NCBI RefSeq assembly: GCF_002343915.1
Contig: NZ_NETK01000001.1
Location: forward strand, 806,001-870,000
Length of the DNA stretch: 64,000 nucleotides
Source of the DNA: Nannocystis exedens
GTDB lineage: Bacteria > Myxococcota_A > Polyangia > Nannocystales > Nannocystaceae
Direction of reading: 5' to 3'
In this document: positions 26,593 to 35,418 of the stretch, piece by piece
Numbering within the stretch: the first letter of the stretch is position 1
Layout: each line of letters opens with the position of its first letter
The notes under the pieces: generated by a model
What the model was told of the DNA's origin: nothing
What the model saw: the letters and a program-made list of their open reading frames with translations, nothing else
Databases searched by the model: none
Position numbers and translations under genes: made by a program

Positions 26593-27783
26593 TCACTCCG
26601 CGCGCTCGCGGCGGAGGCGGCGGACCTGGGCGACGAAGCCGGCCAGCAGGTCGGTGGCGTCGTTGGGGCCGGGGCCGGCCTCGGGGTGGTACTGGACCGA
26701 GCCGATCGGGCGCCCGCGGACGCGCAGGCCGGCGCAGGTCCTGTCGAACAGGTTGAGGTGGGTGAGCGCCGCGCCGGCGCCGAGCGACGCCGGGTCGACG
26801 GCGAAGCCGTGGTTCTGCGACGTGATCGCGACCTTCTTGTCGTCCTCGTTGCGGACCGGGTGGTTGCCGCCGTGGTGGCCGAACTTCATCTTGAAGGTCC
26901 GACCGCCGAGCGCGAGCGCCAGCAGCTGGTGGCCGAGGCACACCCCGAACACGGGCGGCAGCCCCTGCGCGGCCAACAGGCTGCGCAGCTCGGCGATCAC
27001 CGCCGTCGCCGCGGCCGGGTCGCCGGGCCCGTTGCTGAGCAGGATCCCGTCGGGCCGCATCGCCAGCACCGCGCTCGCCGGCGTGCTCGCCGGCACCACC
27101 GTCACCCGCGCCCCGGCGTCGCGCAGGCGCCGGAGGATGCTGAGCTTGATCCCGTAGTCCCACGCCACCACGTGGACGTCGGCCGGCGGCGCCGCGCGGT
27201 CCCAGCTCGGCTGGTCCCACGCGTACGGCGTCGCGGTCGTCACCCGGCCGGTCAGATCCTGGCCCTCCATCGACGGCGCCGAGCGGGCCAGCGCCAGCAG
27301 CTCCTCGACGTCGTCGTGCTCGCTCGACAGCGCCGCCATCACCGCGCCGCGGTCGCGCAGGTGGCGGGTCAGCGCCCGCGTGTCGACCTCGGCCAGCCCC
27401 GGCAGGCCCTTGCGCGCCAGATAGCTGCCGAGGTCCTCCTGCGCCCGCCAGTTCGAGACCACCGGCGACAGCGAGCGGACGACGAGGCCCGCGCAGCCGT
27501 GCGCGCGCGACTCCTCGTCGTCCGGGTTGACGCCGACGTTGCCGACCTCGGAGACCGTGAGGCACACCAGCTGGCCGGTGTACGACGGGTCGGTGACGAT
27601 CTCCTGGTAGCCCGTCATCGACGTGTTGAACACCACCTCGCCGACCACGGTGGTCGCGGCGCCGAAGCCGAGCCCGCGGAACACCCGGCCGTCGGCCAGG
27701 ACCAGCGCGCCTGGGCGCGCGGCGGGCCCGGCGGCGGCGAGCGGGCGGGCGGCGAGGTCGGGACGGGCTGTTGCTTGGGTCAT
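26593..27783 (-). CDS. carA: Carbamoyl-phosphate synthase small chain
   Basis: The protein has 396 residues and is the glutaminase subunit that supplies ammonia for carbamoyl phosphate (pyrimidine and arginine synthesis). The N-terminal domain has VLADGRVFRGLGFG, VVFNTSMTGYQEIVTDPSY and EVDTRALTRHLRD. The class I glutamine amidotransferase domain has LLSNGPGDP, the nucleophile Cys in FGVCLGHQLLALALGG, and the His-Glu pair in VQYHPEAGPGPND. The ATG is in a CATG core. It follows pyrB by 19 bases, so pyrB-carA is likely one operon; carB is not in the window. Confidence 0.95.
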   Translation of the reverse strand: MTQATARPDLAARPLAAAGPAARPGALVLADGRVFRGLGFGAATTVVGEVVFNTSMTGYQEIVTDPSYTGQLVCLTVSEVGNVGVNPDDEESRAHGCAGLVVRSLSPVVSNWRAQEDLGSYLARKGLPGLAEVDTRALTRHLRDRGAVMAALSSEHDDVEELLALARSAPSMEGQDLTGRVTTATPYAWDQPSWDRAAPPADVHVVAWDYGIKLSILRRLRDAGARVTVVPASTPASAVLAMRPDGILLSNGPGDPAAATAVIAELRSLLAAQGLPPVFGVCLGHQLLALALGGRTFKMKFGHHGGNHPVRNEDDKKVAITSQNHGFAVDPASLGAGAALTHLNLFDRTCAGLRVRGRPIGSVQYHPEAGPGPNDATDLLAGFVAQVRRLRRERAE

Positions 27784-27802
27784 GGTCCTCCAGACATGTT
27801 CT

Positions 27803-28807
27803 TCAGAGCAGCTCGACCCCGCAGGCGCGCGCCAGCACGGCCATGCGGACCGCCACGCCGAGGGTGACCTGGCGGAGGATCCGGCTGTGCGGGCCGTCGG
27901 CGACCGCGTCGGCGATCTCGACGCCGCGGTTGATCGGCCCCGGGTGCATCACGATCGCGCCGGGTGCGAGCAGGCGCAGACGCGCGGGCGTCAGCCCCCA
28001 GGCCGCGTGATAGCTCGCCGCGTCCGGGATCGCCACGTCGGCCCCGAGCCGCTCGCGCTGGATCCGCAGCATCACCGCCACGTCGGCCCCGGCCAGCGCC
28101 TCGTCGAGGCTCGGCGCGACGGTCGCTCCCAGGCGCGCGGCCAGCTCGGGCGGGGCCAAATCGCCGGGCCCCGCGACCACGCACTGGGCCCCGAGGGTGC
28201 GGAACAACTGCAGGTCCGAGTGCGCGACCCGGCCGTGGCGGACGTCGCCGCAGACCGCCACGCGCAGGCCGGTCATCGCCCCCTGCGCCGGGGCGCGGCC
28301 GAACGCCTCGAGGATCGTCAGCGCGTCGAGCAGGGCCTGCGTCGGGTGCTCGTTGACGCCGTCGCCGGCGTTGACGACGCGGGCGCGCATGACCTCGGTC
28401 CAGGCGCGCGGGACCCCGTCGCGGCGGTCGCGGACGACGACCGCGTCGAAGCCCATGGCGTCGAGGTTCTGCAGCGCGTCGCGCTCGCTCTCCCCCTTGC
28501 TCGCCGAGCTGGCGGCGTCCTGCACGAAGTGGACGACCTCGGCGCCGAGCCGGCGCGCCGCGACCTCGAAGCTGAGGCGGGTGCGCGTGCTCGGCTCGGA
28601 GAACACGCTCAAGATCTGGGCCCCGCGGAGGATCGGCAGCTCGCGGGCCCCGGTGCCCTCGGCGAGCGGCAGGACGCGGGTGGCTGCGGCGAGTACGGCG
28701 CAGGCCTCGGCCGGCGACAGGTCGGCGATCTCGCACAGGTCGCGGCCGGGACGACGACCCCGCCGCGTCGCCGCGCCCCCGTCGCCGCTGTCGCCCGCGC
28801 GGTGCAT
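27803..28807 (-). CDS. pyrB: Aspartate carbamoyltransferase catalytic subunit
   Basis: The protein has about 334 residues. The carbamoyl-phosphate site is FSEPSTRTRLSFEVAARRLG, followed by SASKGESERDALQNL, NAGDGVNEHPTQALLDALTI, VAVCGDVRHGRVAHS and VMHPGPINRGVEI. It makes carbamoyl-L-aspartate in the second step of UMP synthesis. Start ATG 28807 is preferred; the upstream extension to 28864 is low-complexity. The N-terminal 25 residues (Gly/Arg-rich) still look atypical. It sits upstream of carA on the same strand. Confidence 0.94.
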   Translation of the reverse strand: MHRAGDSGDGGAATRRGRRPGRDLCEIADLSPAEACAVLAAATRVLPLAEGTGARELPILRGAQILSVFSEPSTRTRLSFEVAARRLGAEVVHFVQDAASSASKGESERDALQNLDAMGFDAVVVRDRRDGVPRAWTEVMRARVVNAGDGVNEHPTQALLDALTILEAFGRAPAQGAMTGLRVAVCGDVRHGRVAHSDLQLFRTLGAQCVVAGPGDLAPPELAARLGATVAPSLDEALAGADVAVMLRIQRERLGADVAIPDAASYHAAWGLTPARLRLLAPGAIVMHPGPINRGVEIADAVADGPHSRILRQVTLGVAVRMAVLARACGVELL

Positions 28808-28938
28808 CCTTCTACCTGGCGCGGAGGGATAGCGCCGGCCTGCGCGTCGCGTCAACCCGCGCACCCCCTCGCGCCCGGACCGCGGCGGTGCCCTGGCTCA
28901 CCTGCCTGTCACTCCTGGTACCCTGCGACGAGGGCCCC

Positions 28939-29757
28939 ATGGACCGCGAACCCACCGTCACCAGCGCCGCCGTCCTTCTCATCGGCAACGAGCTCCTCAG
29001 CGGCAAGATCCGCGACCAGAACGGCCACGAGCTGGCGAAGATGATGCGCCGGCGAGGGATCCGCCTGGTCGAGATGTGCACCGTCGAGGACGACCTCGGC
29101 GCGATCGGCGAGGCGCTCCTCCGCTTGCTCGCCCGCGTGCCGTTGGTGTTCACCAGCGGCGGCGTCGGCCCCACCCACGACGACGTGACGATGGAGGCGA
29201 TCGCGCGGGCCATCGGCCGCCCGCTGCGACGCGACCCGGACATGGAGCGGACCCTGCGCGCGCACTTCGGCGAGCGGATCACCGAGGCCGCGCTGAAGAT
29301 GGCCGACCTGCCGGAGGGCACCGCGCTGACGGCCGCCCGCGGCTGGCCGGTGATGCGGATCGACCTGCCCGCCGGTGCGCAGGACGGTGCGCGGCGGATC
29401 TACGTGCTGCCGGGCATCCCGGAGCTGTGCCGGGCCAAGATCGAGGCGCTCGAGAAGATCCCCGGCGAGCTGCCTGACGCCGGTGGTTGGGCGCTGGAGA
29501 CCCTGCACACGGAGATGGACGAGTCCGACCTGGCGGCCAGCTTGAACCGGGTCGTGGCCGACTATCCGGACGTCGAGATCGGGTCCTATCCGCGCTGGCT
29601 GAGCGGCGACGACGGGCGGCTGCGCTGCGTCGTGCGCGTGACCTTTGAGGCCATCGGCGCGCACGCCGGGCGAGCGGGCGACGCCCGGGACGCCCTCGCG
29701 CGGGCGCTCGGCGACGCCGCCGTCCTGACGGTCCCGCCGGACGGCGCGCTCTTGTGA
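28939..29757 (+). CDS. CinA-like molybdopterin-binding domain protein
   Basis: The protein has 272 residues. The MoCF/CinA N-terminal domain is shown by AAVLLIGNELLSGKIRDQNG, VFTSGGVGPTHDDVTMEAIA and YVLPGIPELCRAKIEAL. The C-terminal nicotinamide-nucleotide amidase domain of full CinA is missing, as in many bacteria. Proposed roles are NAD-precursor or damaged-nucleotide hydrolysis. TGGTACCCT at 28916-28924 is a good extended -10 element, giving a short leader before ATG 28939. It diverges from pyrB. Confidence 0.85.
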   Translation: MDREPTVTSAAVLLIGNELLSGKIRDQNGHELAKMMRRRGIRLVEMCTVEDDLGAIGEALLRLLARVPLVFTSGGVGPTHDDVTMEAIARAIGRPLRRDPDMERTLRAHFGERITEAALKMADLPEGTALTAARGWPVMRIDLPAGAQDGARRIYVLPGIPELCRAKIEALEKIPGELPDAGGWALETLHTEMDESDLAASLNRVVADYPDVEIGSYPRWLSGDDGRLRCVVRVTFEAIGAHAGRAGDARDALARALGDAAVLTVPPDGALL

Positions 29758-29780
29758 CCATCCCTCCGCCGAAAGTTCCG

Positions 29781-29789
29781 TGCTAGCTT
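29781..29789 (+). promoter_or_regulatory. Extended -10 element TGCTAGCTT
   Basis: It ends 7 bases before ATG 29797, predicting a leaderless transcript. No clear -35 hexamer is visible, as is usual for extended -10 promoters. Confidence 0.45.
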
Positions 29790-29796
29790 CCCGGCC

Positions 29797-30318
29797 ATGC
29801 GCCGCAGCCTGACCGCGCTCTTCTTCACCAGCGCATTGCTGGCCGTCTCTGGGTGCAGCCAGCCCAAGAAGGACCTGTTGGCGCTCCCCGCGGCGTACGA
29901 CCCGCAGGGCGCCGACCTCACCTTTAACAAGAAGAACCTGGAGAGCTTCAACATGATGAAGCCCCAGGAGCGCGACGACTTCGTCAAGGCGCTGAAGGAG
30001 AAGCCGGGCAGCTTCCGCGGGCAGGCGGTCACGGAGGCGGGCAACGGCATCGCGGCGGGGGTCGAGGGCTCGGAGCACGGCGCCTGGGAGACCTTCGCCC
30101 ACGTCACCGAGCCGGTGCTGTTCGAGATCACGATCGACTACCGGATCTTCTCGACCGAGGAGCTCGGCCGCCCGCTCGGTCGCAACCTCCCGATCTCCTT
30201 CACTGGCACGCTCGTCGACCTGCGCTACGACGCCGACGCGAAGCCGCGCAAGCTGACCATCCAGGTCAAGGCCGACGCGATGGAGCTGATCACCGACAAG
30301 ACGACCCCCGCGAGCTGA
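29797..30318 (+). CDS. Small lipoprotein, function unknown
   Basis: The protein has 173 residues. The lipoprotein signal ends LLAVSGCSQP. The mature part is soluble, with FNKKNLESFNMMKPQERDDF and a beta-rich C-terminal half (VLFEITIDYRIFSTEELG, ISFTGTLVDLRYDAD). No known family was recognised. Base composition is less extreme than in its neighbours. It ends 11 bases before the terC-like gene, so the two may be co-transcribed. Confidence 0.8.
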   Translation: MRRSLTALFFTSALLAVSGCSQPKKDLLALPAAYDPQGADLTFNKKNLESFNMMKPQERDDFVKALKEKPGSFRGQAVTEAGNGIAAGVEGSEHGAWETFAHVTEPVLFEITIDYRIFSTEELGRPLGRNLPISFTGTLVDLRYDADAKPRKLTIQVKADAMELITDKTTPAS

Positions 30319-30329
30319 GCGAGCCTCAC

Positions 30330-31298
30330 TTGTTTGAATCAGTCGGCTCACCCCTGACCTGGGGCGCGTTCCTCGTCGGCATCCTCTTCCTGCTGGCGAT
30401 CGACCTCGGGCTCTTCAACCGCAAGCCGCACCGCGTGTCGATGCGCGAGGCGCTGATGTGGTCCTGCATCTGGGTGCTGCTGAGCCTGGCCTTCAACGGC
30501 TGGGTCTGGCACGCCTACGGCTCCGAGAAGGCGCTCGAGTTCCTCAGCGCCTACCTCATCGAGAAGGCGCTCTCGGTCGACAACATCTTCGTGTTCATCG
30601 TGCTGTTCCGCTACATGCGGGTGCAGCAGGAGTACATGCACCGGATCCTGTTCGCCGGGATCCTCGGCGCGCTGATCCTGCGCGGCATCTTCATCGTCGC
30701 CGGCCTGGCGCTGATCGAGATGTTCACCTGGTCGCTGTACCTGTTCGGCGGCTTCCTCGTGTTCACCGGCCTGCGCCTGTTGTTCGTGCGCGAGGGCGGC
30801 GAGGACGAGGAGGGCCAGGACAACTGGGTCAAGCGCTGGGCCGAGCGCTACTTCCGCGTCACCAAGGAATTCCAGGGCCCGCGCTTCTTCGTCACCCGCG
30901 ACGGCAAGCGCTACGTGACGACCCTGTTCGTCACCCTGCTGATGGTCGAGACCGCCGACGTCGTGTTCGCGCTCGACTCGATCCCCGCGATCTTCGGCAT
31001 CAGCACCGACCCGTTCATCGTCTTCACCAGCAACGTGTGCGCCGTCATGGGCCTGCGGGCGATGTTCTTCCTGCTGGAGAACGTGATCGACCGCTTCTGG
31101 CTGCTCAAGTACGGCCTCGGTCTGGTGCTGTCGTTCGTCGGCGTCAAGATGCTGCTCGGCGTCGGCTACCCGCCGTACCTCGAGCCGTTCCACATCCCCG
31201 TCGGCGTCTCGCTCGCGACCGTGTCGGTCCTGATCGGCGGCGCCATCACCCTCAGCCTGCTGTTCCCGCCCAGCCACCCGGCCGAGCCGAACAAGTAG
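30330..31298 (+). CDS. TerC family integral membrane protein
   Basis: The protein has 322 residues and about eight transmembrane segments. The TerC/Alx signature is clear: FNRKPHRVSMREAL, AYLIEKALSVDNIFVFIVLF with the conserved acidic residues, and VVFALDSIPAIFGISTDPFI. Family members export or handle manganese or calcium in the membrane. The start is TTG 30330, 11 bases after the lipoprotein stop. It is followed by a CATG array. Confidence 0.92.
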   Translation: MFESVGSPLTWGAFLVGILFLLAIDLGLFNRKPHRVSMREALMWSCIWVLLSLAFNGWVWHAYGSEKALEFLSAYLIEKALSVDNIFVFIVLFRYMRVQQEYMHRILFAGILGALILRGIFIVAGLALIEMFTWSLYLFGGFLVFTGLRLLFVREGGEDEEGQDNWVKRWAERYFRVTKEFQGPRFFVTRDGKRYVTTLFVTLLMVETADVVFALDSIPAIFGISTDPFIVFTSNVCAVMGLRAMFFLLENVIDRFWLLKYGLGLVLSFVGVKMLLGVGYPPYLEPFHIPVGVSLATVSVLIGGAITLSLLFPPSHPAEPNK

Positions 31299-31343
31299 AT
31301 GTTTCCAAAGACATGTCTGCAAGGACATGTCTTGAACGCCAGG
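31298..31343. repeat. CATG array after the terC-like gene
   Basis: GATG 31298, CATG 31312, CATG 31326 and CAGG 31340, all 14 apart, beginning at the stop codon. The rest of the 318-base gap (31344-31616) shows nothing recognisable. Confidence 0.85.
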
Positions 31344-31616
31344 CATCCGCGCGCGCCCGTCTGCGCCGTCCGCGTCCCGGGGGCGTAAGAGTACCCTGCG
31401 TCCTCGCTCCCGGACGCCAGGGTCGATGCGGTGCGCGCCGAACGTGCGGGGCGAGGACGCGTCGTCCGTCACGTCACGATGCGGCGGGCTCGAGTCACGC
31501 ACGGAGTGCCGAGCTCGAGCGCGCCGAGCTCCGGGCGCTCCCACGCCGAACCGCTCGCTCGACATCATCCGCGCTCGCGCCCGGAACCCACGCGCCGCGC
31601 CACTGTCTGACCCGCC

Positions 31617-33407
31617 ATGACGCCCGCCGCGCTCGCGCTCGTCCTCGCCCTCGCTCCCGCCGCGTCATCGACCGGCACGTCGGGACAGGTCTCTTGGGAC
31701 AGCGCAGCGAAGGCCGCCCGGGCCGCGGTCGCGCGCGCCGGCCTGGCCGACCCGGGCGACCAGACCCTCGGCGAGCGGGCCGCCGCCGCCGGCCTGGGGC
31801 GGGCCGAGGTCGTACGTGTCCTCGAGGACATGTACGCCGCCTGCAGCGCCGCCCCCTGCCCCGCCCTGGCCCAGGAGCGCGCCACCGGCCTCCTCCTCGA
31901 CGCCCTCGGCGAGATCGGCCTCCCGGCCGACGCGCCGATCCTCCTGCGCCTCGACGCGATCGGCATCTACCAGGCCGAGCGCGCCCTCGAGGCGATCCTC
32001 ACCCGCGCCATGGCCGACGCGATCCCGAAGGCCCGCTGCGCCGCGCCGACCCCGGGCGAGGTCGCGGCGGCCCGCCTCGCCCTGGCCGACTTCGCCGTCC
32101 TCCGCCGCCGCGGCGGCGTCCTCGGCGGCGACGCCCCGACCCCCGCCGAGCTCGACGACCTCGTCTACTTCTTCGCCGCCGTCGCCGACGCCGGCCCGCT
32201 CGTCGGCGGCGCGGTCGAGGCCAGCCCCGGCAGCCCGCTGACCCCGGCCGCGCCCGACCCCGAGAACGACCGTCTCGCCGCCGCCGCGAGCGACGCCCGG
32301 GCCCGCGGCGACGTCGTCGGCCTCGTCCAGCACGGCCGCGCCTACCTCGCCCGGCTCGGCTTTCCCGGCCCGATCCAGGGCAGCGCCGAGAGCCACTGGG
32401 CGTGGGGCGGCGCCCGCTACTCCTACGTCTTCCGCGACCTCGCCCTCGGCGCCGAGCTGCTCGGCGACCCGACCCTGGCCGGCCGGCTCTACCGCCGCGC
32501 CGACCCCGGCGGCGGCATGTGCGGCACCAGCGTCTCCTACCGCTGGGCCGAGCAGGTCCGCGGCGCCATCCGCAGCGCCGAGCGGGCCGGCGACTGCCGC
32601 GTCGCCGTCCCCGAGCGGCTCCTCGACGTCGATGGCCCTCGGGACATGTACCCGCGGCCAGCCCCCGACAGCATGGACTACGGCCCCGCCCGCCTGGCCG
32701 CCGCCGGCTTCGACGTGGCCCGGCTGTACCGCGGCGCCCTCCTCACCGCCGGCCGCGACGCCGAGCCCGCGGTGCTGCGCGCCGCCCTCGAGCGGGCGCC
32801 CGAGCCGCTGCGCGCCGCCGCTCTGGCCCGCCTCGGTCGCCGCGGCCCCGAAGCCTGGGAGGCGCGCGTCCACGCGATCGAGGGCCTCGCCGACGTCAGC
32901 GGCCGCGCCGCGCTCGCCGAGCTCGAGCGCCGCCTGCCCGACCTGGCTGACGGCCCGCGCCAGCGCGCGCTCGCGGCGATCGGCGCCGTCGCCGATCGGC
33001 CTGCGTGGGACCCGTGCGACCCCGACGACCCCGGCATCTACTTCGGCAGCATCAGCAGCCAGTGGTCGCGCCACGTCACCGGCCTCGGCGGCAGCTGCGA
33101 GACCGTCCTGCGCCTCCACGAGGCGGAAACGCTGGCCCGCTCGCTCACCGCGTGGCTCGGCGCCGAGGACCCCGGGACGCGCGAGGCCGCCGCCGTCGCG
33201 CTCGGCAAGATCGGCCACCGCGCCGCGCTCCCGGCCCTGCGCGCCCGCCTGCGCGATCCCTACGCCCCCGACGGCCTGCAGAGCTGCGACGAGGCCCGCT
33301 GCCGCAAGTTCTTCCCGGTCCGCGACGCCGCCCGCGAGGCGATCGCCGCCATCACCGAGCGCAGCGCCCACGACGCCCGCTGGCGCCGCAACGACCGCCG
33401 GCGCTGA
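31617..33407 (+). CDS. Secreted HEAT-repeat protein
   Basis: The protein has 596 residues with an N-terminal signal peptide (AALALVLALAPAASS). Most of the protein is helical and Ala/Leu/Arg-rich. Clear HEAT-like repeats lie in the C-terminal third (EPLRAAALARLGRRGPEAWE, TREAAAVALGKIGHRAALPA, PVRDAAREAIAAI). Two Cys-containing stretches (AACSAAPCPAL, GGSCETVLRLH) may form disulfides. It is probably an envelope scaffold of unknown role. A CATG unit pair at 32631/32645 is read through as coding sequence. Confidence 0.8.
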   Translation: MTPAALALVLALAPAASSTGTSGQVSWDSAAKAARAAVARAGLADPGDQTLGERAAAAGLGRAEVVRVLEDMYAACSAAPCPALAQERATGLLLDALGEIGLPADAPILLRLDAIGIYQAERALEAILTRAMADAIPKARCAAPTPGEVAAARLALADFAVLRRRGGVLGGDAPTPAELDDLVYFFAAVADAGPLVGGAVEASPGSPLTPAAPDPENDRLAAAASDARARGDVVGLVQHGRAYLARLGFPGPIQGSAESHWAWGGARYSYVFRDLALGAELLGDPTLAGRLYRRADPGGGMCGTSVSYRWAEQVRGAIRSAERAGDCRVAVPERLLDVDGPRDMYPRPAPDSMDYGPARLAAAGFDVARLYRGALLTAGRDAEPAVLRAALERAPEPLRAAALARLGRRGPEAWEARVHAIEGLADVSGRAALAELERRLPDLADGPRQRALAAIGAVADRPAWDPCDPDDPGIYFGSISSQWSRHVTGLGGSCETVLRLHEAETLARSLTAWLGAEDPGTREAAAVALGKIGHRAALPALRARLRDPYAPDGLQSCDEARCRKFFPVRDAAREAIAAITERSAHDARWRRNDRRR

Positions 33408-33427
33408 GCGCTCCGAACTCCAGGACC

Positions 33428-33481
33428 CATGAGGACATGCCCATGAGAGCATGCTCGCTCGACCATGTCCAAAAGACCGGG
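33428..33481. repeat. Two interleaved CATG phases in convergent gap
   Basis: CATG at 33436, 33450 and 33464 (14 apart), with a second pair at 33428 and 33442 (14 apart) offset by 8 bases. It lies between two convergent genes. The rest of the 315-base gap has no gene. Confidence 0.85.
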
Positions 33482-33722
33482 CCCGATCTCACGCTCGACG
33501 CCCGTCCGCGAGCACCCACCGGGCTGACCGCCGCGACCCGGAGCCCGCTGGGCGTCACCCCGCCGCGAGGCGCGGCATCATTCGGGCGACGCGCACAGCC
33601 CCGAGCGGTGGGCCCCCCGTACGAGCGGAGCTCCAGCTTCACGTCGCCGCGGGCCTGGTGCTTCGGCCTGCGCTCCGCCGCGACCACCTCCGCCGCACTT
33701 CTTCCTTCTCTCGGAAAAGACC

Positions 33723-35408
33723 TCACAGCCCCTCGAGGTGGGCCCGCTGGACGATCCGCGCGTCGAGCGTCACGTAGCCGCGGGGGCCGGCGCACAGGCG
33801 CACCGGGCTGAGGTCGACCAGCTCGAGGCGGCCCTCGCTGTCGGCGCTGGCGGCCCCGAAGTGGCGGACCAGCGCGTCGAGGCGGAGCAGCAGCCCGGCC
33901 AGCTCGCGCAGGCCCGGGTCCTCCTTGCGGCGCAGCGGCACCCCGGCGACGATCGCCTGGGCGAACAGCATCGCCTCGGCCGGGTCGAGCGGCGACAGGC
34001 GCAGCACCACCTCCTGGTGCCCCGCCAGCGCGCGGCCGAACAGCGCCGTCTCGCCGCTCTGCAGCGCCACCGCGCCGCAGTGGATCTCGAGCCCCTCGCC
34101 GATCTGCTCGGCCACCAGCACCCCGTCGAGGTGGGCCGTCGGCGCCCGCTCCTCGACGTTGCTGACGATCGTCGCGTAGGCCCGGCGGACCGCCGCCGAC
34201 GTCGTCAAATCGAGCACCACCGCCCCGAGCTCCTGCTTGCGGCGGAGGTCGGGGCTGACCGCCTTGAGCACCACCGGGAACCCGATCTGCTCGGCGAACT
34301 GGGCCGCGCCGCTGGCCGAGCTGGCGACCGCCTGGCGCGTCACCTCGATGCCGAAGCCGCGCAGCACCACCTTGCTCTCGTGCTCCGACAGCGCCTGCCC
34401 GGCCGAGCGCAGCACCTCCTCCGCGCGGGCCAGCGCCGCCGGCTCGAGCGTCGGCGCCGCCTCGTCGGCGGCCGCGCGCACCAGCGCCTCTGCGCGCTCG
34501 CGGCGGAGCAGCGCGCGCTGGGCCAGGAACGCGTCGGTGGTCGCGTTCGCCGGCCCGCGCCGCCGCAGGCCCGGGTGCGGCGCCTCCATCCCGTGGTCGT
34601 CGCCCTGCAGCGGCAGCGCCCGCCGGGCCTGGCGCCACAGCGCCGCCGCCGACGCTGCCTCTTCGGACATGCCCTCAACGACATGTTCCTTCGGACCTGT
34701 CCCATGCGACATGCTCTCCGCGTCGAGCAGCAGCGCCAGCACCCCCGGGCTCGGGAACACCGGCCCGGTCAGGCGCTCGAGCGCGTGGGCGGCCGCCGCC
34801 TGGCCGAGCGACGGGTGGCGCGGCTGGTCGACGCGCGGGGCCTCGACCCCGAGCGGCACCACCACCTGGCGCGCCCCGGCCGTGCGGGCCCAGCGGGCCC
34901 AGCCGGCGTGCAGGCTCGCCGCCGGCACCATCCCCGCGGTGCGGCAGCCGGCCAGCTCGGGCGCCGCCAGCCACTCGGGCAGCCACCCCGGCGCCGGGCA
35001 CAGCGACAGCCGCGGCCGCATCCCGGCCGCCTCGAACGCCGCCCGCAGCCCGGCGAGCGCCGCCGCGTCGGGCCCGACGATCACCAGCTCCCCGCCCTCG
35101 ATCGCCAGCTCGGCCGCCGGCCCGAGCGTCCGCGAGGACAGCCCGACCGGCAGCTCCGGCCCCGTGATCACCAGCAGCGCCGGCGGCCGCTCGCGCAGCG
35201 CTCGCAACAGCGTCGGCGACGGCTCGCGCGCGACCACGACCGCCGCGCCCTGCTCGCGCACGCGGCGGGCCAGCGCCGCCTCGCCGAGCACCTCGCCGGG
35301 GCCGGCGAACGCCGCCCCGACGTCCTCGCCGACCAGCGCCTCGCCGGCCAGCAGCGCCCGCAGGGCGGACCTGGTCGATGAGGCAGCTCGCTCGACGGCG
35401 GTCACCAA
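33723..35408 (-). CDS. Acetate-CoA ligase (ADP-forming)-like protein with ATP-grasp domain
   Basis: The protein has 561 residues. The N-terminal half resembles the CoA-ligase-like domains of acyl-CoA synthetases (NDP-forming). It lacks the clear His-phosphorylation signature, so activity is uncertain. The C-terminal ~230 residues form an ATP-grasp_5 domain (LSEHESKVVLRGFGIEV, FPVVLKAVSPDLRRKQELGA, DGVLVAEQIGEGLEI, VDLSPVRL). In the middle, SMSHGTGPKEHVVEGMSEEA is encoded by a CATG array of four cores spanning 42 bases (14 codons). The next gene upstream (ETF-alpha-like) ends 10 bases before its start. Confidence 0.8.
   Translation of the reverse strand: MVTAVERAASSTRSALRALLAGEALVGEDVGAAFAGPGEVLGEAALARRVREQGAAVVVAREPSPTLLRALRERPPALLVITGPELPVGLSSRTLGPAAELAIEGGELVIVGPDAAALAGLRAAFEAAGMRPRLSLCPAPGWLPEWLAAPELAGCRTAGMVPAASLHAGWARWARTAGARQVVVPLGVEAPRVDQPRHPSLGQAAAAHALERLTGPVFPSPGVLALLLDAESMSHGTGPKEHVVEGMSEEAASAAALWRQARRALPLQGDDHGMEAPHPGLRRRGPANATTDAFLAQRALLRRERAEALVRAAADEAAPTLEPAALARAEEVLRSAGQALSEHESKVVLRGFGIEVTRQAVASSASGAAQFAEQIGFPVVLKAVSPDLRRKQELGAVVLDLTTSAAVRRAYATIVSNVEERAPTAHLDGVLVAEQIGEGLEIHCGAVALQSGETALFGRALAGHQEVVLRLSPLDPAEAMLFAQAIVAGVPLRRKEDPGLRELAGLLLRLDALVRHFGAASADSEGRLELVDLSPVRLCAGPRGYVTLDARIVQRAHLEGL
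34668..34713. repeat. CATG array inside the ATP-grasp gene
   Basis: Cores at 34668, 34682, 34696 (CCTG) and 34710, exactly 14 apart. Three units make 42 bases, which keeps the reading frame. Confidence 0.9.
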
Positions 35409-35418
35409 GGCGCGCCCG

